Counted from the stretch's first letter, positions 11,921 through 24,668 are shown. The stretch: 64,000 nucleotides of DNA from Ottelia alismoides (GCA_037367405.1 JAZKJV010007252.1:310001-374000); one strand, 5' to 3'. A program made the numbers and translations. The notes: a model not told the origin generated them from the sequence alone.

Positions 11921-14663
11921 AAGCTAAGCTCATCCTCGAGCTAATAAATAAGGAATTTGTTAGAGAGTTAGTTTAATTAGTGAGATCCCTGACATGTACA
12001 AGTGAGAATACAAGGCTTGAATTGACCTAGAACACTATGATTTAGGAATTCTAAAACTCTATGTTTATTCAAGTATCAATCGAAAGGAATTCAACTCATC
12101 TAATTGTCAGACTCTCAATGTATACATAAATATGAGGAATATGACTTAGTGTTGACTGCAACATGAGACTAGAATCAAGACATCACCAAAAATTCCAATC
12201 TTGGAAGCTCTTCGAAGGACCTAAGCCTCAACCTAGGGAATAAATCTAATCTTGCTTCAATCCACCGTCGCTTTAGTTTGTAAGACTTTAAAGGGATAGA
12301 TGGAATGCTAGATAATGGAGGTTGTAGGTTTGTGTATTTATTTTCTCTTCCCCTCGTTGGAACAGGGTTCTTACAAGTGCCAATACACAACACAATTTTA
12401 TTTTGATTTTTGCCAATCAGTGTGCCCATCAAGAGAAATTGGAGTCGTCTGCACTTGTTTTCCTAGGAGTAAACTGGAGTGTGCCTATTTTTGAGTATCT
12501 AGTATACCTTCTACACCTAGACTTGTAGCATTTATGATGCAGATCCCTTTTTGGGTGCTAGCCCGACTCCTGGTTCTAGAAGCGGTGGTCCAAGTGGACA
12601 CTTTGAAATGGTTGGGTGCGCTTGCCTTTGGTGGAAGCTCCTTGATATTTGTCTTCGTATAGTGAGAGATTTTCTTCATAATTTCTTTCTTTTCTTTATT
12701 TTTAACTAGCTCCATTGCTTTTACCAAAAGATTAGCGCACATTGATCAACTTATGAATTAATGTCATCATGCTATGGTACTTTAGTTTAAATTCAAGAGA
12801 TAGCATGAGAACATGTCCCATACTGGCTAAGATGCTGACACTCAGGTTTCATGAAGCCATCATTAATTTTGTCCCATCCTCGAGCATCATAGAAATCGAG
12901 TCCAAACTCAAACTTCCAATCCCAGTTTCCTTTGTGATACCTTGACTCATCTCAATCATGAATGCAGTCGTGCATGTGAGTCATAGTCAAATTCTTTGAA
13001 AGGAGATTAAGCATGAAAATATAGCATGTAAATCTTCGAACTAGGAGAGTGTGAATTTTTAAGTCTAAGACCCTATTGATTAATACATGAACTCTAAGTC
13101 TAGGGATTCCTTAAACCAAGTGTTGAAAATCATTTCAAGCCTTGAGTGCATAGTGAAATTGTGTCAGAGAAAGACACCAATTAATAAGTTAGTTAGTTAA
13201 TTATTTTACAAAAGAATTAAGGAATTATTGAAACTATGAAGATAAAGACAACGAACTGGGTATCTTTAACAAACATCATAGAGGAAGAATATGAAGAACA
13301 TGCTAAGATACCGAACACAACACTGCAAACTTCAGCTCCTTAATTGGATCTTCGAGGTTCAAAATCACAGGCTGTCGTGTGTTTCAAATGCTTCTTCCTA
13401 GTGAAAAATACTTCAGAATCTGAATAAGAAAGATCTTCATCAACTTGGAATTTTATCCTTCTAGAATAATGCATTCTTCCTCAAAGGTGATATCCATATC
13501 CACATGAGAAGCCTCAAAATTCTTCATGATTATGGGAAGACGAATCAAACCTTGAAATTCTGCAATAGACTTTTGGGTTTTACTTGAAAGAGAAAAAGTG
13601 GACTTAAAGGAATGGCCCAACTTACAAGAAAGATATGGGCTCAATAAATGAATATCCTCAAGAAAAGGTAACGGGACCTCCATATCTAATTCTTCCATCA
13701 ATAGATCGTCCTCCTTAATTGGCATCACTCTTTTAAGAGAATTCTTTATCAACTTGATCTTTCAAAATATCGAATTGAAATCCAAACTCTCCTCCATGCC
13801 GAACTGAAAAGACTCTAACGCAAAACAACCTTATAAAGAGAAAGAAGAAACTATTCGGTGAACCGTCACGACCTCTGAGGACCTTAAACTAAAAAAGGAT
13901 ACTGAAGAGACACATAAAGCATTATTTTCTGGTTTTCATCAATCAAGTAGAATTAATTAGTTAGTTTCATTTACACACTTAGTTTTGAAAAAGATTTTTG
14001 AGAACTATTTACAAACATTGTCACATATATATATATAGATTTTCATAATATCTTACAAATGATTTTCCAAACATGTCAAGCTGTGTTTTTGCAAACCGTG
14101 TAAAACACTTAAAAACCATGTCAAATATGTCTATATAATTTTCAAAAATTATTTTCAAAATATTTTGTATGCCAATCAGTTTCAAAAATACAATATGATA
14201 CCCATAGCCCCAATAGTTTGAAATTTTTTTAAAAAATATGAGCTATGGCTAGAGCATATATACAATATATATGGTAGACCCCCCTATACTTAGGTTTTGC
14301 TATGTCCTCGTAGCACAAAGTTATATGAAGCCATAGCTCAACTAAGCATAAAAGAATTTACGACAACTGATGATATAGTTACAGGTGCAAAATGAATAAA
14401 AGAATCAGTTAGAAGAGAACTAGGACTCGGGCCCAACTATACTTAAGATGAGAAGTCTCTTAAGTATATAAAGATATGAATTAAAACTAGGTGACCTGAG
14501 AGGAACAATCAGAATGACAAAAATATATGCCCCTATACTTAGGCTGAAAATAGGCATAAGTATAAAGAAGTAAATGATAAGTAAATAGTTAGAGGATCAT
14601 GAAAGAGTGTGAATCTTTTAGATATGAATCTTCTGATGACAATCATGCCTCATCTGATAAAAA
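11921..14663 (-). other. ATH-2 post-pol region
   Basis: About 2.7 kb between the end of the second integrase and the 3' LTR. In Athila elements this interval often carries an extra envelope-like ORF. Here two minus-strand frames of 85 and 99 codons (12485-12742 and 13453-13752) remain, the second acidic and without a visible membrane segment; neither resembles a protein I recognise, so an envelope gene is not supported. The interval next to pol holds three hairpin or purine-tract modules, listed separately. Confidence 0.5.
14280..14564 (-). repeat. three hairpin/purine-tract modules downstream of pol in ATH-2
   Basis: On the minus strand, copies of CCTAAGTATAGGGG occur at 14280-14294 and 14530-14544. 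The second follows an inverted partner (TATACTTATGCC, 14553-14564), giving an imperfect hairpin. A third module at 14439-14467 is a perfect 10-bp inverted repeat (ATACTTAAGA and TCTTAAGTAT, 9-nt loop). The motif resembles the element's own polypurine tract, and the same arrangement recurs in ATH-3 after pol. Confidence 0.65.
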
Positions 14664-15774
14664 TTAAACTGACTCGACAAGCATGAAGTTAATCAATTCA
14701 ACGGGAGTTAACCTTTCCTTTGAATCTACAAAATTCTTGAGTAATTGCCCGTTAACCAAAAATGGAAGTGCATTCTCTGAACGATCTGAAATCTCTACAC
14801 TACCATTCTCATGCACTTTCCTTACAATAAAAGGACCCGTCCACTTTGACTTTAGTTTCCCATGGAATATCTGTAACTTCGCATTAAAAAACCATGCCTT
14901 TTGTCCAGGAACAAAGTTCTTGCATCTAATATGAGCATCATGTCGCTTCTTAACATTGTCCTTATAGATCATGTTGTTGTCATGTGCTCGGTTTCGAATT
15001 TCCACTAGTTGATTTAGGTTGAAGTCTCTACGTAACTTCCCTAAGTGATAGCTCCAATTTATTTTCTTAATTACCCATTCAGATTTGTATACTAACTCAG
15101 CGGGCTTGCCATAAATCATCATGAAGGGGGAAGTGCCCAGAGGTGTCTTATAAGCCGTCATGTAACTCCACAGAACTTGGTCTAACAACTAAGATCAATT
15201 CTTCCTATCAGGTCGGATTAACTTTTGAAGAATGCTTTTCACTTCCTTATTTGAAACATCTACCATGTCGTTTTATTGAGGGTGGTAAGGACTAGTAATT
15301 CTATATTCAAATCCATAGTCCTTTGATAAAGATTCATCATTCCATTCACAAAATGGCTACCGCCATCAGATATCAAAACTTTAGGTACCCCGAACCATGA
15401 AATATATGATCCTTTATAAATTTGCAAACAGTTCTACCATCTGTGGCTCGGGTTGGGATAGCCTCCACCCATCTTGACAAGTAATCAACTGCTAACAAGA
15501 TATACTCAAAACCTTAGCTATTAGGGAAGGAACACATGAAATATATGCCCCCAAGCATCAAAAACATCACAAAAAATCATAGGTTGCATGGGCATCTCAT
15601 CTCTAACTCCAACAGTCCCTCCCATCCTTTAGCAAACAAGACACGACCGTACAAAATCAGTAGCATCTCTAAACAAGGTCGGCCAGAAGAATCCACATTG
15701 CAACACCTTGTAGGAGGTTCTTTTTTCTGAAAGGTGTCCTCCTGCCTCAAGTGAATGACAATATGTGAGGACAC
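14664..15774 (-). pseudogene. ATH-2 integrase, copy 2
   Basis: Decayed integrase of the second pol copy. The C-terminal half is open for 174 codons (14664-15188) and contains LDQVLWSYMTAYKTPLGTSP, KRRHDAHIRCKNFVPGQKAW and HGKLKSKWTGPFIVRKVHENG, all shared with ATH-3. Upstream, SDGG of the core is present (around 15370), but the residue at the catalytic glutamate position reads Asp (NDMVDVSN against NGMAEVSN in ATH-3). The zinc-binding N-terminal part lies near 15600-15770 with frameshifts. It should not make an active integrase. Confidence 0.8.
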
Positions 15775-15898
15775 TCTGGTTTTCTTCCTGAGGAATACAC
15801 CTTATCCAGATACAATCCAGGCCTTTAAAGATAAAGAATTGATCCTCCCAATGATATTTTCTTGAATCCGACTTGAGTCGGTATATACTGCTCTTAGT

Positions 15899-16384
15899 CT
15901 AGCCATGGGGAACTAGCTTGGAAACAAGGAAGTTAACAATGTTGGCATACCATGGGAATGAGTCAATAACACAAATAGACTCATTTGGAAAGGTCTCTTG
16001 TATAGGCTCAAAATCAGGGGAATCCTTTAATTCAATCCTTGAAAGATGATCAGTCACTACATTCTTAGCTCCAGGTTTATCCTTAATTTCTAGATCAAAT
16101 TCCCGGAGTAACAATATCCACCTAAGAAGACAAACCTCCACGTCCTTCTTTTACATTAGATACCTAATGGATGAAAGATATGTATATACTGTCACTTTGG
16201 AGCCTAAAATCACAGACCTAAACTTCTTTAAAGCCCAAACTACCGCAAGCATTTCTTTTTCAGTCACTGTATAACTTTTCTGAGTTGTATCCAATACCTT
16301 GCTTACGTAGTGAATATCAAATGGAATCTGATCTCGCCGCTGCCCCAATACGGCTGCTATAGCAAAATCTGAAGCATCACTCAT
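15899..16384 (-). pseudogene. ATH-2 RNase H, copy 2
   Basis: Two minus-strand frames together cover RNase H: MSDASDFAIAAVLGQRR, YTVTEKEMLAVVWALKKF and a downstream segment LEIKDKPGAKNVVTDHLS. The first catalytic Asp (MSDAS) is kept, unlike ATH-3, where it is Asn. A stop and a shift near 16145 separate the two parts, and the usual FTDH motif has become VYTYLS, losing another acidic residue. Confidence 0.75.
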
Positions 16385-16552
16385 GATCTCAAAGCGAAGA
16401 GACTAATCAGGAGCATGTAGAATCGGGCAATCGCAGATCTTCTTTTTAAGGAGCTCAAAGGCCTCAAGACATTTGTGATCTATAAAGAAGTTGGTGTGTT
16501 TTCCTAAGAGCTCTGTCAGGGGTCGGGCAATCTTTGAAAAATCATGAATAAA

Positions 16553-17431
16553 TCATTTATAAAATCTGACATGTCCTAGAAATGACCTCACTGACTTAAT
16601 GTTGGTTGGTGGATCAAGTTTCTTGATCACGTCCACTTTGGTAGGATCAACCTCCATTCCCTTCTTGGAGATGGCATTCCCCAACACAATACCCTCCTTA
16701 ATCATGAAATGACTTTTCTCCCAGGAGAGTATTAGATTCACCTCACTACATCTTTGAAGTACTTGATCCAAATGAGCTAAACAAGAATCAAATGAATCAT
16801 CATGGATCGAGAAATTGTCCATGATGACCTCCAGGAAATCCCCAACCATTTCAGTGAATATGGCTATCATGCATCTCTGAAATGTACCTGGGGCATTGCA
16901 TAGCCTGAAAGGCATGCGTCAGAATGCGTATATGCCAAAAGGACATTGAAAGTAATCTCTTCCTGGTCCTCAGGGTGCCAGAGTACCCGTCAAGAAAACA
17001 AAAGAACTCTTTTCCTGCTAGTCTCTTCAAAATATGATCAATAAATGGCAAGGGAAAGTGATCTTTCTTGGTTGCAGCATTCAGACGTCTGTAATCGACA
17101 CAGACACGCCACGATGTAGGTACTCGTGACACAATCTCAACTCCCTTTTCATTGGTGACCATCTGAATTCCCGACTTATTCGGGACAACATGTAAAGGTT
17201 TACCCATTTGGAGTCCGAGATATGGTAAATAAATCCTACTTCACACCATTTTTCTATCTCCTTCTTAAATACTTCACGGAGATTTGGATTAAGTCTCCTC
17301 TGAAATTCACGGGAAGGTTTAGCATTATCTTCAATAAAAATGTGGTTTGAACAGAGTGCAGGGTTTATACCCACGAGATCTGACATTGTCCATCCTATAG
17401 CCTTACGATTCTTCTCTAACATTTCTAACAT
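16553..17431 (-). pseudogene. ATH-2 reverse transcriptase, copy 2
   Basis: Frames 17431-17081, 17207-16851 and 16915-16553 tile the reverse transcriptase: IGWTMSDLVGINPALCSNH, RVCVDYRRLNAATKKDHF, FFCFLDGYSG and FLEVIMDNFSIHDD. The last is the catalytic YxDD box with the second Asp changed to Asn. Shifts near 17150 and 16900 break the frame. The thumb segment up to SVRSFLGHVRFYK, which is deleted in ATH-3, is present here and shows what that element lost. Confidence 0.85.
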
Positions 17432-17557
17432 GCTCTGTAATCAACCTAGAATTAATGATGATAGAAACTTATTCTTTGGTCCCGTAAGGAAGGAGTACTT
17501 GAGGGTAGGAGGTAGTGGCTTCAACTCTGGCAAAGATAAGTCATCAGGTATATCAGG

Positions 17558-18308
17558 CTATACAACCACTGAATTTGAATCTGTGTTGTGCAGTGAAGAT
17601 GAATCATCTGTAATATTGTCCACCAACTGAACTGAAGAATGGAGAATCGGATCGCCACAGAAAGACGGTGATTCGGCCAAAGCCGCGTCCAACTCATCAT
17701 CTACCTCCCTTAATTGTTCCAAGGAAAAGGGAACTGACAAGTCCAAAGGAACTTCTACGTCATAAAGGGAGTAGGGGGTGCATAATTCAAGAACTCTGGT
17801 AATGTATTAACAATTGCTCTGTATACACTGTCCTCTCCATGTGAGAGGGTCCCTCTATGTATTATTGGATTTTGAGCCCAGATCCCAGTTGTGCTAACTA
17901 CATTGCAGTCTGCTTCTAAGATTGAAGAGAATTCGGTACTTGATTCGGAATTAGGTTGTTGCCATTTTGGTTGCTTCATATGTAACTCTACTTCTCTGTT
18001 AGGAGATTAGAACTTCATCATCCCTGTCTGGTAATCAAATGAGGCTCTAGCGGTCCTAAGGAAAGGTCGCTCAAGGATGATTTGTGAATCTCTCCAACGA
18101 TGAGGGATATCCATATCAAGGACGGTAAAGTTGACTTTGTAATCATGTCCCTCAATCGAGGTAATGACAATCTTGATCATACCCTTAGCCTTTTTCATTG
18201 ATTTATCAGCAATTTGAAGTAACGCTCGAGATTTATGTAAAGGCCCCAACTTCAATTTTTCATATAAGGCAAAGGGTATTAAATTGATCGAAGAACCATT
18301 ATCTAAAA
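17558..18308 (-). pseudogene. ATH-2 protease and RT-leader segment, copy 2
   Basis: The minus-strand frame 18308-18007 begins at the duplication junction with DNGSSINLIPFALYEKLKLG (protease active site written as DNGS rather than the more usual D-S/T-G) and continues to RDSQIILERPFLRTARASFD, a typical protease C-terminal segment. Frames 17979-17755 and 17746-17558 continue the linker towards RT (MDLSVPFSLEQLREVDDE). The N-terminal part of the protease is replaced by the end of the upstream integrase copy, so this protease is headless. Confidence 0.75.
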
Positions 18309-19322
18309 TTGATCGAAGCATGAAGTTTCCTTTGAATCTAAAAATGCTTGAGTAACTGCCTGTTAACCAAAAGTAGAAGTGCATTCTCTGGAAGCTCTGA
18401 AATCTCTACACTACCATTCTCATGAACTTTTCTTACAATAAAAGGACCCCTCCACTTTGACTTTAGTTTCTTGTGGAATATCCGTAACTTCACATTAAAC
18501 AACCATGCCTTTTGTCCAGAAACAAAGTTCTTGCATCTAATATGTGCATCATGCAACTTCTTAACTTTGTCCTTATAGATCATGTTGTTGTCATATGCTC
18601 AGTTTCGGATTTCAGGTTGAGGTCTCTACATAACTTCCCTAAGTGACAGCTCCAATTTATTTTCTTAATTGTCCATTCAGATTTGTGTACTAACTCAACG
18701 GGTAAATGACATGGCTTGTCATAATCATCCTGAAAGGGGAAGTGCTCAGAGGTGTCTTATAAGTCGTCCTGTAAGCCCACAGAACCCCCTCTAACAGCTG
18801 AGAACAATTCTTCCTATCATGTCGGACTAACTTTTGAAGAATGCTTTTCACTTCCTTATTTGAAACACAATCCATGTCGTTTGATTGAAGGTGGTAAGGA
18901 CTAGTAATTCTATGCTCAAATCCATAGTTTTTTAATAAAGACTTCATCATTCCATTCACAAAAAGGCTACTACCGTCAGATATCAGAACTTTAGGTACCC
19001 CGAACTGTGAAATAATATGATCCTTTATAAATTTGCAAACAGTTCTATCAATTGCGGCTCGGGTTGTAATAGCCTCCACCCATCTTGATAACTAATCAAC
19101 TGCTAACAAGATATACTCAAAACATTGTCTATTAAGGAAGAGACCCATGAAATACATGCCCCAAGCATCAAAAACATCACAAAAATCACAAGTTGCATGG
19201 GCATATCATCTCTACCTCCAATAGTCGCTCCCATCCTTTGGCAAACAGGACACGATCGTACAAAATCTGTAGCATCTCTAAACAAGGTCGGCCAGAAAAA
19301 TCCACATTGTAACACCTTGTGA
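18309..19322 (-). pseudogene. ATH-2 integrase, copy 1
   Basis: Integrase of the first pol copy in three frames: zinc-binding part with CGFFWPTLFRDATDFVRSCP and VCQRMG (19315-19103), core with VPKVLISDGSSLFVNG (19079-18690) and C-terminal part with VSGQKAWLFNVKLRIFHKK (18583-18338). At the catalytic glutamate position it reads Cys (NDMDCVSN). The C-terminal end runs straight into the protease of copy 2 at 18308, which fixes the tandem duplication boundary. Confidence 0.8.
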
Positions 19323-19486
19323 GTGGTTCTTTTTCCTGAATAGTGTCCTCCTACCTCAAGTGAATGGCAATATGTGAGGACACTATGGTATTCCTCTTGA
19401 GGAATATACCTTCTCCAGATATAATCTGGTCCTTCAAAGAAAAGAAACGGATCCTCCCAATGATATTTTCTTGAATCTGACTTGAA

Positions 19487-20100
19487 TCAATCTATACTGC
19501 TCCTGGTCCAGCCATAGGGAACTTGCTTGGAAATGAGGAAGTTAACCATGTTGGTATACCATGGAAGTGAGTCAATAACACAAATAGACTCATCTGGAAA
19601 GGTCTCTCGTATAGGGTCAGAATCAGGAGAATCCTTTAATTCAATCCTTGAAAGATGATCAGCCACTGCATTCTTAACTCCAAGTTTATCCTTAATTTCC
19701 AGATCAAATTTCTGGAGTAACAATATCCACCTAAGAATACGTGCCTTCATATCCTTCTTTTTCATTAGATGCCTAGAGTGGCTGAATGATCTATATATAC
19801 GGTCATTTTGGAGCCTAAAATAATAGACCTAAACTTCTCTAAAGCCCAAACTACCACAAGCATTTCTTTTTCAGTCACTTTATAATTTTTCTGAGTTGTA
19901 TCCAATACCTTGTTTGCATAGTGCAAACAGAATCCGATCTCCTCACTACCCCAATACGGCTCCTATAGCAAAATCCGAAGCATCAGTCATGATCTCCAAG
20001 GGAAGAGACCAATCAGGAGCATGTAGAATCGGCGAATCGCATATCTTCTTTTAAGGATCTCAAAGGCCTCAAGACATTTGTGATCTATAAAGAACTCGGT
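19487..20100 (-). pseudogene. ATH-2 RNase H, copy 1
   Basis: The C-terminal part is open (19765-19487, RWILLLQKFDLEIKDKLG, NAVADHLSRIELKDSP). The preceding RNase H region is visible only as broken frames around 19770-20000 (the antisense of the FRSYILGSK and YTVTEKE regions seen in ATH-3). It is more decayed than the second copy. Confidence 0.65.
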
Positions 20101-20336
20101 GTCTTTTCCTAAGTGCTATGTCAGGGGTCGGGCAATCTATGAAAAATCACGAATAAATCATTTATAAAATCCGGCATGCCCAAGAAATGAAATCATTGAC
20201 TTATTGTGGGTTGGTGGATCAAATTTCTTAATCATGTCCACTTTGGTTGGGTCAATTTCCATTCCCTTCTTGGAGATGACATGCCCCAACACAATACCCT
20301 CCTTAATCATGAAATGACTTTTCTCCCAGAAGAGTA

Positions 20337-21026
20337 TTAGATCACCTCACTACATCTTTGAAGTACTTGGTCCAAATGAGCTAAACAAGAATCAAATAAA
20401 TCATCATGTACAGAGAAATCATACATGCAAACCTCCAGAAAATCCCCAACCATTTCGGCAAATATGGTAATCGTGCATCTCTGAAATGTACCCGGGACGT
20501 TGCACAGGCTGAAAGGCATGCATCTGAATGCGTATGTGTCAAAAGGATATGTGAAAGTAGTCTTTTCCTGGTCCTCAGGGGCGATGTCTACTTGATTGTA
20601 GCCAGAGTAGCCGTCAAGAAAACAAAAGAATTCTTTTCCTGCTAGTCTCTCAAAAATCCAATCAATAAATGGAAAGGGAAAGTGATCTTTCTTGGTCGCA
20701 GCATTCAGGCGCTTGTCGACACAGACGCACCACGATGTAGGTAATCGTGTCGCAATCTCAACTCCCTCCTCATTGGTGACCATCTGAATTCCTGACTTCT
20801 TCGGGACAAAATGTAAAGGTGCTGCCCATTTGAAGTCCGAGATAAGGTAAATAAATCCTACTCCACACCATTTTTCTATCTCCTTATTAACTACTTCCCG
20901 AAGATTTGTATTAAGTCTCCTCTGAAATTCACGGGAAGGTCTGGCATTATCTTCAATAAAAATGTGGTGTGAACAGAGTGTAGGGTTTATACCTACGAGA
21001 TCTGACACTGTCCATCCTATAGACAT
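20337..21026 (-). pseudogene. ATH-2 reverse transcriptase, copy 1
   Basis: One open frame of 229 codons covers most of the reverse transcriptase fingers and palm: IGWTVSDLVGINPTLCSHH, KRLNAATKKDHFPFPFIDW, FFCFLDGYSGYNQVDIAPED, PFSLCNVPGTFQRC. The catalytic box reads FLEVCMYDFSV, so the first of the two aspartates is Tyr; copy 2 has instead lost the second. A stop follows at the thumb (20337). Together with the linker frame at 21033-21380 it parallels copy 2 at an offset of about 3.62 kb. Confidence 0.85.
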
Positions 21027-21032
21027 ACAATT

Positions 21033-21942
21033 TTATTCTAACACTTCTAACAACCTAGCTTCCTGCTCTGCAGTCAATCTAGAATTACTGATGACATGAA
21101 ACTTATTCTTTGGTCCCGTAAGGAAGGAGTACTTGAGGGTAGGAGGTAGTGGCTTCAACTCTGGCAAAGATAAGTCATCAGGTATATCAGGCTGAACGAC
21201 CACTGAATCTAAATCTGTGTTGTGTACTGAAGATGAATCGTCAACAATACTGTCCACCAACTGAACTAACAAATGGAGAATCGGGTCACCACAGAAAGAT
21301 GATAATTCGGCCAAAGCCGCGTCCGACTCATCTTCTACCTCCCTTAATTGTTTCAAGGAAAAGGGAACTGACAAGTCCAAAGGAACTTCTACGTCATCAA
21401 GGGAGTAGGGGGTGCATAATTGAAGAACTCGGGTAATGTATTAACAACTTCTCTGTATACAATGTCCTCTCCATATGAGAGGCTCTCGCTATGTATTATT
21501 GGATTCTGAGCCTAGATCCCGGTTGTGCTAACTACATTGCAGTCTGCTTCTGAGATTGAAGAGAATTCAGTACTTGATTCAGAATCAGGTTGTTGCCATT
21601 TTGTTTGCTTCATCTTTAACTCTACTTCTCTGTTAGGAGAATGGAACTTCATCATCCCTGTCTGATAATCAAATGAGGCTCCAGCAGTCCGAAGGAAAGG
21701 TCACCCAAGGATGATTTGGGAATCTCTCCAATGATGAGGGATATCCATATCAAGGACGGTAAAGTTGACTTTGTAATCATGTCCCTCAATCGAGTTAATG
21801 ACATTCTTGATCATACCCTTAGCCTTTTTCATTGATTTATTAGCAAATTGAAGTAACGCTCGAGATTTATGTAAAGGCCCCAACTTCAATTTTTCATATA
21901 AGGCAAAGGGTATTAAATTGATCGAAGAACCATTATCTAAAA
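21033..21942 (-). pseudogene. ATH-2 protease and RT-leader segment, copy 1
   Basis: Minus-strand frames 21997-21701 and 21380-21033. The first contains GAHYVVSHIDDIAFACTLLD, then NGSSINLIPFALYEKL and the conserved VNFTVLDMDIP, so this copy keeps the protease N-terminus that copy 2 lacks. The active site is again DNGS. The second frame (MDLSVPFSLKQLREVEDE) is the linker to RT. Position 21942 is where similarity to copy 2 ends (both read CTAAAA there), marking the other edge of the duplicated unit. Confidence 0.8.
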
Positions 21943-22120
21943 GAGTGCATGCAAATGCAATGTCATCAATATGACTCACTACATAATGTGCACCCAAATC
22001 TCTCTTCTTATGAGGTAATTTTTGGTTCTTGAGACAAAATATTGTGGCAACCGATAAAACATGGGTCTTGACGTAGATGTTTGGTTTCTTCCTGCTGGTT
22101 CTATTAGGTGCACCTCATCT

Positions 22121-24668
22121 TTAAATATTTTTGAAAGGTTGGATGACTAGCCACATATTCATCAAAGGACACTTTGACCATGATGTTATCTCTATAGAAT
22201 CGTGCCATTTCAGGATCATTTTTCTGAATCTTCTTAATGATCTACTTCCCTGTCGTAAGAGCATGGGGGAAAGGGATTGGCAAAGAATTATGTGATGACT
22301 CGGAATCATAAACAGAAACTGCTTTTTATTAAAAGAAACTGAGTTTTTCACACTTGGATATTTAACAATTGGAATAAGAATTGGATTGTCTACTAATGGA
22401 TGGGGATTGCCTGCTGAATGTGCCTTCTCCTCATCTGAAGGTACAAGGTCCTTTGTAGACTCGAAATCTGACCCATGCTGCTTAATCTTCGAACTCCTCC
22501 TTGATCTAGAACTTTCTCCCTTCCGAAAATGCCGGGTGACATCATCTTCTGAAGTCACCTCATGTTGAGCTTCAGATTTTTTTCTATCCACGTCCTTAGC
22601 CCGATCAGGTACGACCACGGTCCGTCCGCTCCTGAGAGAAATATGATTAACATAATCAAACGTAGAGATCTCGTGCTCAGAATGTTGAAAATCCAAGTAA
22701 TATACCTGATCTAATAGATGTTGTTGTTGAGGTTTGTTCAGGCTATTGGGATTTGCCTGAATCTGGGTAGGAATGGATGTAATGGGAGCATTGCGCTCAT
22801 CATGTAAACGGGATAAGCAATGGAGGTCAACCCTTAGATCATGTACTTCATTCCGATAGGAATGTAACTCCTTTAGAATCTGACGCTAAAAATCCATGGG
22901 ACCGAAAGATGATTGTCGTTGCGGTTGTGAAGAAGAAGGGCGTAAAGACTGACCTTGATAACCATAAGATTGTTGTTATGACTGGGTATGATGCTGATTA
23001 TTCGGGCCCTGTTGGCCCGATTAGTACGCCTGCTGATGCCCATATTGCTACTGCTACAGCCTTGGTGCCTGATAAGGATTAGCTTCAGAGCTCTCTGTGG
23101 TACTGGAAGAGGTGTATGTGTAAATGATGTGTTATAGAAAGTTTGAGGTCGTTGATATGAGAAGCGATCCCTAGAACCCTCTTTCTAGCCGGGTCATGTG
23201 TGTACCACACACCATTTACTTCCCACACTGGTGAAGTCTCCTCGACAATTATTTCCGCAGATGGTAGATGTTGCTGACAATGATGGGCTTGGTCCTCTAC
23301 CCATGGTTGTGGTGGCCCTAACATCTCTTGTTCCTGAATATAATGAACACGATAAACTAGAGCAGTAGATGCAGTCACAGTAGGTACCCTCATCTTGGAT
23401 ACCCTCTCAGAAAGCTCCACCATCTGTTTAGGCAGTTTGGATAAGTTGTTGTCCAACTCATTCATACGCCTATCGATTCTCTCGCCTATTGTAAGTTTGT
23501 CTGTTGTGAGTCCCATGTCAAAAGGATCTATTGTAGCCTTCATTCCCCCATTAGATTGGATTGTATTGGGGGTTTCTAACTGAGCTCGACTAGCGGTTTG
23601 TGCTATACTTATCTCGGTTATTCATTCGAACACTTTCCAAACAGTGTCGGCACCTCGTGATGTGTAACTACCTCCACAAACAGCACTAACCAGACCCTGC
23701 ACCTCAGGGTGTAAATCGCTATATAAGGATTGAACCAAGATAGTAGGCTTTAAATTATGGCAAAGACATTTCTGCAAGAGGTCCTTGAATCTCTCCCATG
23801 AGTCACGAAAAGCTTCATTAGGCAATTGGGAGAAACACTGACACGTGAACGCATCAAGTTAGTTCTACGTAACGGGTAGAACTTCTTCAAGAAGAGGTCC
23901 TTGAACTGTACAAAGGTAGTCACAACTACCCTTAGGTTCTTCATCCAGTAATCAGCCTTATCCTTCAAGGCAATGGGAAGGGCTTTGAGTCTGATGTAGT
24001 CTTGACTAACCCTAGGATGTCTAAGATAAGAACAGACTGGCTCAAAGTCCCTAAGGAATGCATATGGCTCTTCAAGTATATTCCCATGAAAATGTGGTAG
24101 CAAGCTTAGGAACTATGGCTTTAGTTCATATTCAACTTCAGGTTCGGTTGGGCTTAACCAATTAGTCATCTGAAATCGCCCAGTATTATATGCCACATCC
24201 ATCGGTGCATCTCTACCCAACTGTAATTGGCCTAATTGAGCTCTCATTATTGCTTGATTATGTTCTGACTCTGCTGAATCTGGACAATACAACATGCATT
24301 GGATCTTCTTCCTCTTCTCCATTTCCATTCCGTTTCTTAGGAGGCGTCTTTAACGTATTTCCGTCACCTTCATCAAACAAAGGATTGGAGTGAGATGTGG
24401 AAGAAGAAAATGAAATTAAGTCGACTTCACCAAGCTGGTGGTCTTCCTCAGTGAGTAAAGATGGTATATAAGAATTGGTTGGGTTATAACCAACCCCAAG
24501 GAGAGAATCATGATATTCCGGTTCGAAAAGAGGATTATTTTCAAACCGGGATGGTCCAGCTAAGGAAGGAGAAGGAAGGGGCCGGACCGGTGAAGATGTG
24601 ATATTTGGGTGGTTCAACGACAAGCTCGTAAAATCCGAGAAAATATCCGTCCAATTATATATCTTCAA
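22121..24668 (-). pseudogene. ATH-2 gag
   Basis: A chain of minus-strand frames (24668-24258, 24328-24113, 24103-23750, 23825-23622, 23543-23085, 22696-22121) follows the ATH-3 gag from end to end. Conserved pieces are PHFHGNILEEPYAFLRDFE, KADYWMKNLRVVVTTFVQF, CHNLKPTILVQSLYSDL, GGSYTSRGADTVWKV and, near the C-terminus, SLRSGRTVVVPDRAKD. The capsid-type region is the Retrotrans_gag family. Several frameshifts break it. The first codon of the leftmost frame is not ATG, so the true start is not fixed. Confidence 0.8.

Noticed and set aside
13453..13752. 99-codon minus-strand ORF as an envelope-like gene of ATH-2
   Set aside because: No signal peptide, membrane segment or similarity to a known envelope-like protein can be seen.
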